Assembly: GCA_012719455.1 (NCBI GenBank)
Contig: JAAYAJ010000094.1
Location: forward strand, 35,651-99,650
Origin: Acidobacteriota bacterium
GTDB lineage: Bacteria > Acidobacteriota > UBA6911
Direction of reading: 5' to 3'
DNA: 64,000 bases
Shown here: piece by piece, positions 18,002 through 27,453 of the stretch
Position numbering within the stretch: position 1 is the stretch's first letter
Layout: each line of letters starts with the position of its first letter
The notes under the pieces: generated by a model
Told to the model about the DNA's origin: nothing
Databases searched by the model: none
Seen by the model: only the letters and a program-made list of their open reading frames with translations
Program-made: the position numbers and the translations under genes

Positions 18002-18113
18002 TCGGGGATCCACTTCCCGTCCGGCCTGGTCCGGGCGGGAGGGGGAATCGGGGACGGGAGGAGGAAAGGCCCAAAAATGACGGTAAGAAATTCCCACACC
18101 GGAAGGAGGGGCG

Positions 18114-18122
18114 TGATATACT
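18114..18122 (+). promoter_or_regulatory. Candidate extended -10 promoter
   Basis: TGA-TATACT, an extended -10 box with no clear -35. It would give a leader of about 87 bases to the TTG-started gene at 18216. Confidence 0.4.
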
Positions 18123-18215
18123 CGCGTTTTTTATGATGCACAAAAATGCAGAACATACAACGGGACAGAGTGCAGGACGGCTTGACCTTTACCCACATTC
18201 CTGAGGATCAAAAGC

Positions 18216-18827
18216 TTGTCTGGAAAGAAAAACATCCCACCCCAAACAGCGGAACTGATCGATAAGGCGCTGGAAACCATCATCGACCAGTGGTACCTGA
18301 GTGTCAGCGACTATTACATCACCACGGAAAAGAAAGCGGAAAACCCCGACATCTTCAGCCCCGAAGAACTCAAGCGCTTTCACGACGAACATGGGCATAG
18401 AATAAAGTTCAACAAGGGGGACCTCGATTTCACCTACGGCTTGTCAGTGGTAGCCGACGAGGCGGAATGCGGCATCGAGGTGAGCGTCAACAACAAGGTT
18501 CCAAACTTCAACTACACCGAACTAGCACGCCGGATTGACGACTACTACCGGGTCAACTCTGAAACGCCGATCGAGGGCTTCAAGAAGATCCGGAAGATGC
18601 GCAACTGCGACGTGTTCACCCTCAAGGAAGATGTCGTCGGGAGCATCAAGGTGGAGACGCGCGAGGGGAAGGCCGACATCGTCCGGCTCTCCTTTGCCAT
18701 TCGGAACAACCTGCTCGAGGAGCTGGTCGCGGATCCCGCCAACTTCATGGAACTGATCCGCCATTACTGCGTGGCGCCGCTCCGGCGTATCTACGCAGAG
18801 GTGTACCGGATGATCAAGCGGAGATAA
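18216..18827 (+). CDS. Protein of unknown function, TTG start
   Basis: A 203-residue protein with no signal peptide or membrane segment. It mixes acidic helices with alternating beta-like stretches (IKFNKGDLDFTYGLSVVAD, FTLKEDVVGSIKVET) and ends with a basic helix RRIYAEVYRMIKRR. The only plausible start is TTG 18216, preceded nine bases upstream by GAGG; no in-frame ATG occurs near the N terminus. Composition looks like a soluble alpha/beta protein. I do not recognise the family. It stands alone, convergent with the next gene. Confidence 0.75.
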   Translation: MSGKKNIPPQTAELIDKALETIIDQWYLSVSDYYITTEKKAENPDIFSPEELKRFHDEHGHRIKFNKGDLDFTYGLSVVADEAECGIEVSVNNKVPNFNYTELARRIDDYYRVNSETPIEGFKKIRKMRNCDVFTLKEDVVGSIKVETREGKADIVRLSFAIRNNLLEELVADPANFMELIRHYCVAPLRRIYAEVYRMIKRR

Positions 18828-18910
18828 GCGTACCGGTGGCACAGGAGGAGGCGGTCGCCGGTTGCCCGTTTTCGGAGCATCGAGGTTTCCGGGGCGGGCG
18901 GCGACGCGGC

Positions 18911-19549
18911 CTATTTCTTTCCTTCGGGATCCGGTGTCTCGGACGCCGCCCGGTCCAGGTAGATGGTGAACGGCCCGACCGGTTTGCGCGTCCCTTCTTC
19001 CTCTAGTTTCGGGATGTAGAGGGTGCTCCCCTCGAACAGGTTCTTCTTGAGGTTCGGGTTGGAGAAGAAGAGGAAGCCATCGGTGATCGATCCGGGAGCC
19101 ATGGAGGCGTTGATCAGTTCCTTGCCGGTGAAATCGGCCAGCGGCGACCCCCCGGCGGCCCGGGATCCCATCAGGGGGATCCTGGCGCTCAGGCCGGCCC
19201 GGGTTACGTCGTCCACCACGATGGCCCCGGGGGTTGTGTAGACCTGTTCCCCGGCCGAGGTTATGAGGATGATGTTCCGGGTACGGATATTGAGAAAACC
19301 GGCCGTCCCGTTGTGAATGATGATATGGACGGGATAGTAACCGCGCGAGTTCAGGTCCTTGATGTCGAAGGCCGTGTATGATTTTTCGTCGTTCGGGTAA
19401 GGGTCGGCGGCGATGGTCGCCCCGGCCACGGTAGCCCGGGCGGGGTAGCTCTCGATCGCGCGGACCGGCACGGTCTTCATGACGTAATCGGCCGCCGGAG
19501 CGCTGACGGCCAGGACCAGGAACGAAACCCAAAAGCCCAATCTCTTCAT
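18911..19549 (-). CDS. Exported protein of unknown function
   Basis: A 212-residue protein with an N-terminal signal (MKRLGFWVSFLVLAVSAPAA). The mature part is beta-rich and suggests an Ig-like fold (YYPVHIIIHNGTAGFLNIRTRNIILIT). A later part reads FLFFSNPNLKKNLFEGSTLYIP. The start at 19549 agrees with the signal peptide and an upstream extended -10; the longer open frame crosses the inverted repeat and promoter region and is unlikely. No specific family is recognised. Diverges from dnaK. Confidence 0.75.
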   Translation of the reverse strand: MKRLGFWVSFLVLAVSAPAADYVMKTVPVRAIESYPARATVAGATIAADPYPNDEKSYTAFDIKDLNSRGYYPVHIIIHNGTAGFLNIRTRNIILITSAGEQVYTTPGAIVVDDVTRAGLSARIPLMGSRAAGGSPLADFTGKELINASMAPGSITDGFLFFSNPNLKKNLFEGSTLYIPKLEEEGTRKPVGPFTIYLDRAASETPDPEGKK

Positions 19550-19558
19550 AGTCCCAAT

Positions 19559-19567
19559 ATCATAACA
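19559..19567 (-). promoter_or_regulatory. Candidate extended -10 promoter with near-leaderless start
   Basis: Minus strand TGT-TATGAT. Nine bases separate the -10 from the ATG at 19549, so the leader would be about 2-3 bases. No convincing -35 is present. Confidence 0.4.
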
Positions 19568-19579
19568 CACGCCCCTCCA

Positions 19580-19634
19580 AATCCTGGACATCCACCTATT
19601 GATTGCTGCAATGAAAAAGTGGATGTCCAGGATT
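19580..19634. repeat. Perfect 16-bp inverted repeat upstream of dnaK
   Basis: Arms 19580-19595 and 19619-19634 are exact inverse complements (core TCCTGGACATCCAC) around a 23-base AT-rich loop. It lies between two divergent genes, so no terminator is needed there. It could be an operator, a remnant of a small mobile element, or an unannotated structured RNA. No transposase is nearby. Confidence 0.7.
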
Positions 19635-19654
19635 GAGTTTTCGAGAGGGCATGG

Positions 19655-19675
19655 CTTGACAACAACGCACTCAGG
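19655..19675. promoter_or_regulatory. HAIR-like HspR operator at the dnaK promoter
   Basis: CTTGACA-N7-ACTCAGG matches the HspR-associated inverted repeat (CTTGAGT-N7-ACTCAAG) at 11 of 14 bases with the exact spacing. It overlaps the -35 box of dnaK, so bound HspR would block transcription. An hspR gene lies in the same operon. Known HAIR biology comes from actinobacteria and some other phyla; use here is inferred. Confidence 0.7.
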
Positions 19676-19684
19676 TTCTATATA
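19656..19684 (+). promoter_or_regulatory. Promoter of the dnaK operon
   Basis: TTGACA (19656-19661), 17-base spacer, TATATA (19679-19684). Transcription would begin near 19691, leaving a leader of about 81 bases before the dnaK ATG. Confidence 0.7.
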
Positions 19685-19771
19685 TGGGTGACGCTGAAGG
19701 ATGAGAGTTGGCGTAAGTTGCATTTATGATAAGCGTTTGGAAGTGGATCCGAATCACGAAGGAGGAGAGAC

Positions 19772-21694
<1,923 letters not shown>

Positions 21695-21698
21695 TCTG

Positions 21699-21742
21699 TA
21701 CACTGCGGGCGGGCGGCCGGCTCTCCGCCCGCCCGCAGTGTA
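21699..21742 (+). terminator. Very strong intercistronic hairpin after dnaK
   Basis: Arms 21699-21716 and 21725-21742 pair perfectly over 18 bases, mostly G-C, with an 8-base loop. It begins five bases after the dnaK stop. No T-tract follows, so it may act as a partial terminator or as a 3' stabiliser that gives more DnaK than DnaJ. Confidence 0.65.
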
Positions 21743-21768
21743 TGTGCCATAACATAAAGAAAGAGGGA

Positions 21769-21924
21769 GTGATCTGGGTTCCACCACCGAATCTTTGCGA
21801 AATCGACGAACTGCCCGGGCCGGTCGACGGCGGGGGCGTGTGCATGAAGCTGGCCGACGGACTGCTCCACCCGGTGCTTCCCAAGAAGGGGGGCCGGGGG
21901 AGGGGCAAGGGGAAGAGGCGCTAG
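21769..21924 (+). CDS. Possible small protein between dnaK and dnaJ
   Basis: An open frame of 51 codons from GTG 21769 (start chosen because the earlier in-frame ATG 21742 lies in the hairpin stem). The product would begin with Pro-rich WVPPPN and end in a basic tail [10 protein letters not shown]. Its stop is one base before the dnaJ ATG, as expected for coupled translation. AGAGGG lies just upstream but too close to be an ideal ribosome site. No known family is recognised, and it could be chance. Confidence 0.3.
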   Translation: MIWVPPPNLCEIDELPGPVDGGGVCMKLADGLLHPVLPKKGGRGRGKGKRR

Positions 21925-21925
21925 T

Positions 21926-23041
21926 ATGACTGGCAAAAAGGATTTCTATTCCATCCTGGGAGTGCCGAAGGACGCCAAGGCGGCCGATATCAAGAAGGCC
22001 TACCGGCGGCTGGCCCGCAAGAACCACCCCGACGTGAACCCGGGGGACAAGTCCGCCGAGGAGCGTTTCAAGAAGATCCAGGAAGCCTACGACGTCCTTA
22101 GCGATGCCAAGAAGCGGGAGGTTTACGACCAGTACGGCTTCTATTCCGACAGTATCCGGGAGCAGGCGGGGAGCCGGGGGACGCGGGCCGGGGGCGGACC
22201 CTCCCCGGGCTTCGATTTTTCCGGGGCCGGTTTCGGCACGGGAGATTTCCGCGACATCTTCTCCGAGCTGTTTGGGCGTGGGAGGCCGGAGGCCCCGGCG
22301 CGGGGGGAAGACCTCGAGCAGCAACTCAACATCTCCTTCCTGGAGAGCATCCGCGGGCTGACGGCCCGGCTTGCCGTCTCCCGGCGCGAAACCTGCGGCT
22401 CCTGCGGCGGCACGGGGGCCGACCGTTCCCAGGGAACGCAGGTCTGCCCCCGCTGCCAGGGATCGGGGCAGGAGGAGCTCTCGCAGGGGTTCATGAGAGC
22501 TTCGGGTCCCTGCAGGATGTGCGGGGGGAACGGCCGGGTCGGGGGACGCTGCGGAAGCTGCGGCGGGTCGGGGCGCCGGCCGGTCCAGGAGACGGTGACG
22601 GTCCGGATACCCCCCGGGGTTGCCAACGGATACCGGATGAGGGTCGCGGGAAAGGGGAACGCGGGGCGGGACGGTACTCCCCCGGGGGACCTTTACCTCA
22701 TCATTTCGGTGCGGCCGCATGAGTTTTTCCGCAGGGAAGGGAGCGACATTGTATGCACGGTGCCGATTACGGTGACGGAGGCGGCCCTGGGGGCCAGGAT
22801 CGAGGTTCCCGCCATCGATGGGAAGGCGCTGCTGAAGATTCCTCCCGGCACCCAGAGCGGGCAGAAATTCCGGCTCCGGGGAAAGGGCGCCCCCTCCCTC
22901 AGGGGGGACCTCCCCGGAAACCAGATCGTCGAGGTACGCGTGGTGGTCCCGAGCGTGGCCGACGAGCGCTCCCGGGAGATTCTCCGGGAACTCGCGCGCC
23001 TGAACCCGGAGGATCCGCGCGCCGACCTCAAGGGGATATGA
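21926..23041 (+). CDS. dnaJ: Chaperone DnaJ (Hsp40)
   Basis: Co-chaperone that stimulates DnaK ATPase activity, 371 residues. The J-domain (about 5-70) contains HPD in KNHPDVNP. A Gly/Phe-rich linker follows. The zinc-binding region has four CxxCxGxG repeats ([32 protein letters not shown]). The C-terminal substrate domains end with the usual [13 protein letters not shown] region. Second recognised gene of the heat-shock operon. Confidence 0.97.
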   Translation: MTGKKDFYSILGVPKDAKAADIKKAYRRLARKNHPDVNPGDKSAEERFKKIQEAYDVLSDAKKREVYDQYGFYSDSIREQAGSRGTRAGGGPSPGFDFSGAGFGTGDFRDIFSELFGRGRPEAPARGEDLEQQLNISFLESIRGLTARLAVSRRETCGSCGGTGADRSQGTQVCPRCQGSGQEELSQGFMRASGPCRMCGGNGRVGGRCGSCGGSGRRPVQETVTVRIPPGVANGYRMRVAGKGNAGRDGTPPGDLYLIISVRPHEFFRREGSDIVCTVPITVTEAALGARIEVPAIDGKALLKIPPGTQSGQKFRLRGKGAPSLRGDLPGNQIVEVRVVVPSVADERSREILRELARLNPEDPRADLKGI

Positions 23042-23055
23042 CAGGAGGGTGATCC

Positions 23056-23430
23056 GTGGTAGGGTGCAAGCGAAGAGGCTACATGATCAGCTCGGTGGCG
23101 GAAAGGTACGGGATCCATCCCCAGACCCTGCGCTTGTACGAGCGGCTGGGGTTGCTCAAGCCCTCCCGCAGCGAGGGGAACACCCGGCTGTACACCCGGG
23201 AAGACCTCGAGCAGCTGGAGGTCATCCTGACCCTGACGCGGGAGCTGGGGGTGAACCTCGCCGGGGTCGAGGTCATCCTGCACATGCGGGAGAAGATGGA
23301 GAAGCTGCAACTGGAAATGGAGCAGCTGGTCGAATTCGTTCGCGAGCAGGTGTCCCCCGCCATGGCCCGTTCGATGAAGAGCGCGCTGGTGCGGGTGCCC
23401 ACGACCAAGATTGTGAGGAGACGGAGATGA
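23056..23430 (+). CDS. hspR: Heat-shock repressor HspR (MerR family)
   Basis: A 124-residue MerR-type regulator. The DNA-binding helices read ISSVAERYGIHPQTLRLYERLGLLKPSR, followed by GNTRLYTREDLEQLE and a C-terminal coiled coil. The start is GTG 23056 with AGGAGGG seven bases upstream. Position after dnaJ is the classic dnaK-(grpE)-dnaJ-hspR arrangement. The HAIR-like operator at 19655-19675 supports autoregulation. Its stop overlaps the next gene by ATGA. Confidence 0.9.
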   Translation: MVGCKRRGYMISSVAERYGIHPQTLRLYERLGLLKPSRSEGNTRLYTREDLEQLEVILTLTRELGVNLAGVEVILHMREKMEKLQLEMEQLVEFVREQVSPAMARSMKSALVRVPTTKIVRRRR

Positions 23431-24170
23431 AGAGGATCGCCCTTTCCGGGCTGGTTATGCTGCTTGTCGCGCTCCTTCCGCTCCCCGTCGCCGCCGCGGA
23501 AGGGGACTATGAGCGGTCTTACGTGATCCTGATCAACGGGGAGCCGGCCGGGAGCGAAATCGTCCGGGAAACCGCCGGCGCCGACGGGACCCTGACCTCG
23601 GTTTCGGAGCACGAGATCGTCCTCACCGACGGGATCGAGGCCAACCGCGTGGCCTATACGGCCCGGACGGTGTTTTCCGCCGCGCGCGAACCTGTTTCCT
23701 ATCACTTCCAGTACACGAGCGGGGCTTCGGGTGATTCCTTCGAGGTATCGGTCGCCGACGGCCAGGTCACCCGCGTGCTCACCCGCTCCGGGCAGACCAG
23801 CGAGGTCAGCGTCCCCATCCCGCCCGACATGGTGATCTTCGACTTCAACGTCTATCACCTGGCTGACGCCGTTGCGGCGCGCTACGACACGAAGAAGGGG
23901 GGGCGGCAGACGTTCGCCAACTTCATCCCGGTCGTCGGCGCCGACCTGCCGCTGGAGGTCACCGCGACCGGCACCGGTAGGTTAAAGACTCCCGCAGGCG
24001 ACCTGGATGTCCGTAACTTCCGCTTTGACATGTCCGGGATCTGGACGGGAAACATCACCGTGGACGGGGTCAATCGCCTCGTCCGACTCGACATCCCCGC
24101 CCGGAACCTCGAGGTCGTGCGCGCGGACCTCATGCCGGGCGCCGCCCCGGCTCAACCGTCAGTTCCCTGA
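23427..24170 (+). CDS. Exported beta-rich protein in the heat-shock operon
   Basis: A 247-residue protein with a signal peptide (LSGLVMLLVALLPLPVAAA). The mature part is beta-rich and begins YERSYVILINGEPAGSEIV; it recalls DUF3108-like lipocalin-type exported proteins, but only weakly. It overlaps hspR by four bases, so it is likely co-transcribed with dnaK and dnaJ and heat-inducible. That would make it a periplasmic stress protein; this is inference. Confidence 0.75.
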   Translation: MKRIALSGLVMLLVALLPLPVAAAEGDYERSYVILINGEPAGSEIVRETAGADGTLTSVSEHEIVLTDGIEANRVAYTARTVFSAAREPVSYHFQYTSGASGDSFEVSVADGQVTRVLTRSGQTSEVSVPIPPDMVIFDFNVYHLADAVAARYDTKKGGRQTFANFIPVVGADLPLEVTATGTGRLKTPAGDLDVRNFRFDMSGIWTGNITVDGVNRLVRLDIPARNLEVVRADLMPGAAPAQPSVP

Positions 24171-24623
24171 GTCGCAGATGACGCAATCCAGGATCTGCTT
24201 TTTCAGGAACTGCTCCGTCTCCTCCTTGTTCACCGGGCCGGCGGTAAGATAGCTGTAGAGAATGAAGGTGGCCACGAATTCCTGCCGCGAGTTGCGGCGG
24301 AAGGCGGACACCCGTGCGAGCGGCCGCTGGGTCTTGGCCGAGCCCACCTCTTTCATCTCGGCGCTGATGCGGATCGTCAGGGCGCACTGGTCGGTTTCAT
24401 CCGTGGTGGATTCCTTCACCACTTCCTCGAAAAGGGGGAGGAACGCCTCGTACTGCTTCCGGATCTCCTCCGAAAGATCCTGATCAGGAGCCATGATCAC
24501 CAGGCGCACGTTCTCGTGAATGGTGACTTCCCGCTGAACCTTTCCCTGTGCCCGGGCTTGCGCGCCCGAACAGAGCGCCAGCGCCGCCACCGCTGCCAAT
24601 ATCCGAATGTTGAAAAATCGCAT
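24159..24623 (-). CDS. Exported protein of unknown function
   Basis: A 154-residue protein with a signal peptide (IRILAAVAALALCSGAQARA). The mature part has a charged amphipathic middle and three cysteines (DQCALTIR and LDCVICDSGN), two of them close together near the C terminus. Its 3' end overlaps the convergent previous gene by 12 bases. No family recognised. Confidence 0.7.
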   Translation of the reverse strand: MRFFNIRILAAVAALALCSGAQARAQGKVQREVTIHENVRLVIMAPDQDLSEEIRKQYEAFLPLFEEVVKESTTDETDQCALTIRISAEMKEVGSAKTQRPLARVSAFRRNSRQEFVATFILYSYLTAGPVNKEETEQFLKKQILDCVICDSGN

Positions 24624-24719
24624 AGTTTCTTCCTCTCAGGCCAGATGGGCATCCGAACGCCTGCCTGGGGGCGCCGGGCGCTCTCCGACACGGAATGTCG
24701 TGATTCGATCTTTGTCTTT

Positions 24720-24728
24720 ATCGTACCA
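24720..24728 (-). promoter_or_regulatory. Weak extended -10 candidate
   Basis: Minus strand TGG-TACGAT about 97 bases upstream of the exported-protein gene at 24623; no -35 is visible. Otherwise 24624-24770 shows nothing I can support. Confidence 0.25.
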
Positions 24729-24770
24729 CAACGGGGAGGGGAGAAACAGCGCAATCGCCCGGGCGGCGGA

Positions 24771-25226
24771 TCAGGAGGGGAGGGCGCGGATGCGCCTGCG
24801 GAGGATGGCGTAGACCCGGCGGAGCACGTAGGCGCCGCGGCGCGGGTCTCGGGGGAAAAGAGAGCGGACGTGCTTTTCGAGGTTTTCAACCGCGGACTCC
24901 AGTTCCGGGATGACGCGCGCGGTCACGGTCGGGTCGTAGGGGAGGCGGATCGAACGGAACCCCAGTTCGGAAAAAAGCCGGAGGTAACGGGCGGTGACCA
25001 GGTCGGGGCACTGGATCCGGCGGTAGGAGGACTGGACTTCGTATCCCAGCAGCGTGCGGATGATGCGGGCGGTGTGTTTGCGCCCCAGCAGCCGCAGCGT
25101 GCGGGTGCGGCCACTGCCGACGGCGCCTGCGTAAAGCTCCACGATCCGGGCGCCGTCGGGGGAGTCGTCGAGGATCTCCTGGTGCGGGATGCGGGTCCCG
25201 GCAGGGTAAGGGAGTCGCCGGGTCAT
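24771..25226 (-). CDS. Protein of unknown function downstream of rodZ
   Basis: A 151-residue, arginine-rich protein with no signal or membrane segment. The start ATG 25226 overlaps the stop of the preceding gene (ATGA), and the longer open frame is antisense-like padding. Segments include LRLLGRKHTARIIRTLLGYEVQ and, near the end, GAYVLRRVYAILRRRIRALPS. It may bind nucleic acid or act with the HEAT-like protein, but nothing specific can be assigned. Confidence 0.65.
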   Translation of the reverse strand: MTRRLPYPAGTRIPHQEILDDSPDGARIVELYAGAVGSGRTRTLRLLGRKHTARIIRTLLGYEVQSSYRRIQCPDLVTARYLRLFSELGFRSIRLPYDPTVTARVIPELESAVENLEKHVRSLFPRDPRRGAYVLRRVYAILRRRIRALPS

Positions 25227-26293
25227 GAGCCGGTCCTTGTCTGGGAGCGCTGTTTTACCAGGCGCGAGGCGTTGTGGCGGACGGCGTCGGGGATACTCTT
25301 GTCCCGCATCAGCATCCCCAGGTCCTGGCTGCGCAGGCGGAACATGAGACGCTGGGAGACGGCCGGCGGCGTCTTGGGGTTGCGCACCAGGTTGTGCACG
25401 GTATTGTAGCTCTTGGTCCACTCGCGGCTCCCTCCTATCTCCCTCAGGATATCCTCCCCCACCGTGCGCAGCGCGGCGATGCTTTCCACCTCGCTGTCTC
25501 CCAGCTTGGGGCTGCGGAGCACCGCGCGGGCGACCTCTTTGTTGGTATCGGCGACCAGCACGGCCCTGATTTCGCGGGTACCGAAGAGGGCGTAGTGGAT
25601 CTTCTCCCGTACCGGCAGGGAGGAAAGCCGGGTGCTGATGGCGCGGCGGCGCTCCTCGTCGTCCGGGGGGAGTCCCTCAAGGGAAAGCTCACCCGGGGGG
25701 ATTTCGGGCTCCAGGCCCGCCGCTGCAGGCTGCAGGTCCGATGCGGCGGCGGCTGGAGCTTCCGCGCCGGGAGGAGCGGTGGGCGCGGCGGAGGGAGCGA
25801 GGGCATAGTCGGTGCGCCGGGCGCCCATGAAATCGGCCTCGATCTCGCGGATCACCCGGAGGGTTTCGGCACCGGCGCGGGGGTTGACCCGGGCGGCGGC
25901 CAGGATTTCAGGGGAAGCAAGCACGCGGTTGCGGTTGTCGAGGGTGCGGCCGACGAGGGGCTCATCCAGAGTGCGGGCCAGCACGGCCACCGCCCCCCCG
26001 GGGGTGGCCGGGTTGTCGATCAGGGCTGCAAGCACCGCCTCGGGGCGGGCGGGATCGGAGAAATACTGGAGCACGGAGCATGCGCACTCCTTCTGCGCGA
26101 GGGCGGGGAGGAGGTCCTCGACGGGCCAGAGTTCAAGCGTCCCCCGGGCCAGCTGCGCCACCTCCGGATCGTCGTCCCGGGCGAGGCCGACCAGCATTTC
26201 GAGCGCGTCACAGGGGGGGAGCGGCAACAGGCCGCGCGCCAGAACGAGTCGGCGGCTCCGGGGGAGGGACTGCCGAAGACGGTCCGGGTCCAT
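25223..26293 (-). CDS. HEAT-repeat-like protein of unknown function
   Basis: A 356-residue soluble protein. The N-terminal half (about 1-160) is made of short helical pairs like degenerate HEAT repeats (LVGLARDDDPEVAQLARGTL, ALIDNPATPGGAVAVLA). An Ala/Pro-rich linker (about 165-200) separates a second helical part (REKIHYALFGTREIRAVLVAD, SYNTVHNLVRNPKTPPAVS). It follows rodZ by eight bases and overlaps the next gene by four, so the three form an operon. A link to cell-shape control is only suggested by context. Confidence 0.75.
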   Translation of the reverse strand: MDPDRLRQSLPRSRRLVLARGLLPLPPCDALEMLVGLARDDDPEVAQLARGTLELWPVEDLLPALAQKECACSVLQYFSDPARPEAVLAALIDNPATPGGAVAVLARTLDEPLVGRTLDNRNRVLASPEILAAARVNPRAGAETLRVIREIEADFMGARRTDYALAPSAAPTAPPGAEAPAAAASDLQPAAAGLEPEIPPGELSLEGLPPDDEERRRAISTRLSSLPVREKIHYALFGTREIRAVLVADTNKEVARAVLRSPKLGDSEVESIAALRTVGEDILREIGGSREWTKSYNTVHNLVRNPKTPPAVSQRLMFRLRSQDLGMLMRDKSIPDAVRHNASRLVKQRSQTRTGS

Positions 26294-26301
26294 TCCTTTC
26301 C

Positions 26302-27147
26302 TTATCCCGCGTCCGGGGCGAGGAGTCCGGACAGGCTGTCGCGGTCGATCAGCAGGCGGACCACCTCTCCGGTCCCGCCGAGCGGTTTGGCCCGCTTGCC
26401 GTTGATCCTGAGGAGGACGCCTCCGGCGTTGCCGACCACGATCCGGATCTTTTCCGTTGCGCTGACGGCCTGGACTTCCCCCGGCTCGAGGATCTTCTGC
26501 AGCGCCGGGACACCGTCCCGCTCAATGGAGATCCAGCACGACTCCTTCCCCTCGACCTCGAGCCGGATGGCGCCGTCAGCCGCATCAGGCAAAGTCGTGG
26601 AGGCGGGCGAAGTAGCGGCGGCGGGCAAAGTCGCGGAATCGGGCGAAGTCGCGGAATCGGGCAAAGTCGCGGAATCGGGCGAAGTCGCGGCGGCGGGCGA
26701 AGAAGACTCCGGTGAAGTCACGGGGGGAGGCGCATACGTTACTGTCTTAGCCGCGGTACGGGAAAAATAGGGGGAGAAGATCTCGTAGATCGGTTTGCGG
26801 GCCAGGAAGATCCCGGCTGCCGAAATGGCGAGCATGAGGCTCCACACGGCCAGGGGCGGAATACGCCATCCCGTTCCGATCGTGGGCCTGGGCCGGGACG
26901 GCTTTTCGGCCTGGGGGAGGATTTCCGATTCGTAACGCTCAAGCATTTCCGACTGGTCCAGCTCAAGGCGTTCACAGTAGGCGCGCAGGAAGGCACGGTT
27001 GTACATACCCCCGGGAAGGTCCTCGAAGCGCCCCTCCTCGATGCTCTCGAGGTGGCGCAGGCTGATCCTGGTATCGGCCGCGATCTGGGACAGGGTGAGC
27101 TTGCGCCGCTCCCTTTGCGATTTCAGTACCGACGCGATAGATTCCAT
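26302..27147 (-). CDS. rodZ: RodZ-like cell-shape protein (HTH, membrane segment, DUF4115)
   Basis: RodZ links the MreB cytoskeleton to the wall-synthesis machinery. The 281-residue protein has an N-terminal HTH (about 3-65, KLTLSQIAADTRISLRHLESIEEG), one membrane segment at about 97-116, a Ser/Pro/Thr-rich periplasmic linker, and a C-terminal DUF4115 domain with CWISIERDG and VVGNAGGVLLRINGK. The linker is built from six 18-base tandem repeats. A strong promoter lies at 27231-27259. Confidence 0.88.
   Translation of the reverse strand: MESIASVLKSQRERRKLTLSQIAADTRISLRHLESIEEGRFEDLPGGMYNRAFLRAYCERLELDQSEMLERYESEILPQAEKPSRPRPTIGTGWRIPPLAVWSLMLAISAAGIFLARKPIYEIFSPYFSRTAAKTVTYAPPPVTSPESSSPAAATSPDSATLPDSATSPDSATLPAAATSPASTTLPDAADGAIRLEVEGKESCWISIERDGVPALQKILEPGEVQAVSATEKIRIVVGNAGGVLLRINGKRAKPLGGTGEVVRLLIDRDSLSGLLAPDAG
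26591..26698. repeat. Six tandem 18-bp repeats inside rodZ
   Basis: Consecutive units of the form (g/a)aagtcgcggaatcgggc, with the last two to four units nearly identical. In the protein they give 6-residue repeats such as ATSPDS and ATLPDS in the periplasmic linker. The length is a multiple of three, so copy-number change would not break the frame. Confidence 0.9.
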
Positions 27148-27453
27148 AGCCAGATCGTTATTCGGATAAATTCCCGGCTCCCCCGAGATCCGGTTACCGT
27201 TGCTTCCCCGCTCCGCTTGCGCTTTGGGCTATTCTACTGGCAGTGTCGTGACATGTCAACGAGTTACGGCTCTTTTGAACATGAACTTCTTCGGCGCACA
27301 ATGCGTCCTTGCCGGGAAATCGGCTGGTGTGTTACTTTCAACCTTCGTGAGTGGGGCGGGCGTCGCTCCCATTCGCGCCCCGACCGACACCACGAACCCG
27401 GAGGGGGACGTGGCCGCACGGAAGCGGTTGGCCGGGCAGGGCCGCAGATATCC
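27148..27453. other. Intergenic region between divergent rodZ and the VTT-family gene
   Basis: 306 bases with no supported gene. It holds the rodZ promoter near 27231-27259. Open frames on both strands here lack ribosome sites and sensible composition. Confidence 0.6.
27231..27259 (-). promoter_or_regulatory. Promoter of the rodZ operon
   Basis: Minus strand TTGACA (27259-27254), 17-base spacer, TAGAAT (27236-27231). Near-perfect housekeeping promoter; the leader to rodZ would be about 77 bases. Confidence 0.75.

Noticed and set aside
19633..19673. Second pair of HspR half-sites (TTGAGT at 19633 and ACTCA at 19669)
   Set aside because: Spacing is 30 bases rather than 7; only the site at 19655-19675 fits the consensus.
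26591..26698. Tandem repeats considered as a CRISPR array
   Set aside because: Units are contiguous 18-mers without spacers, inside a coding frame.
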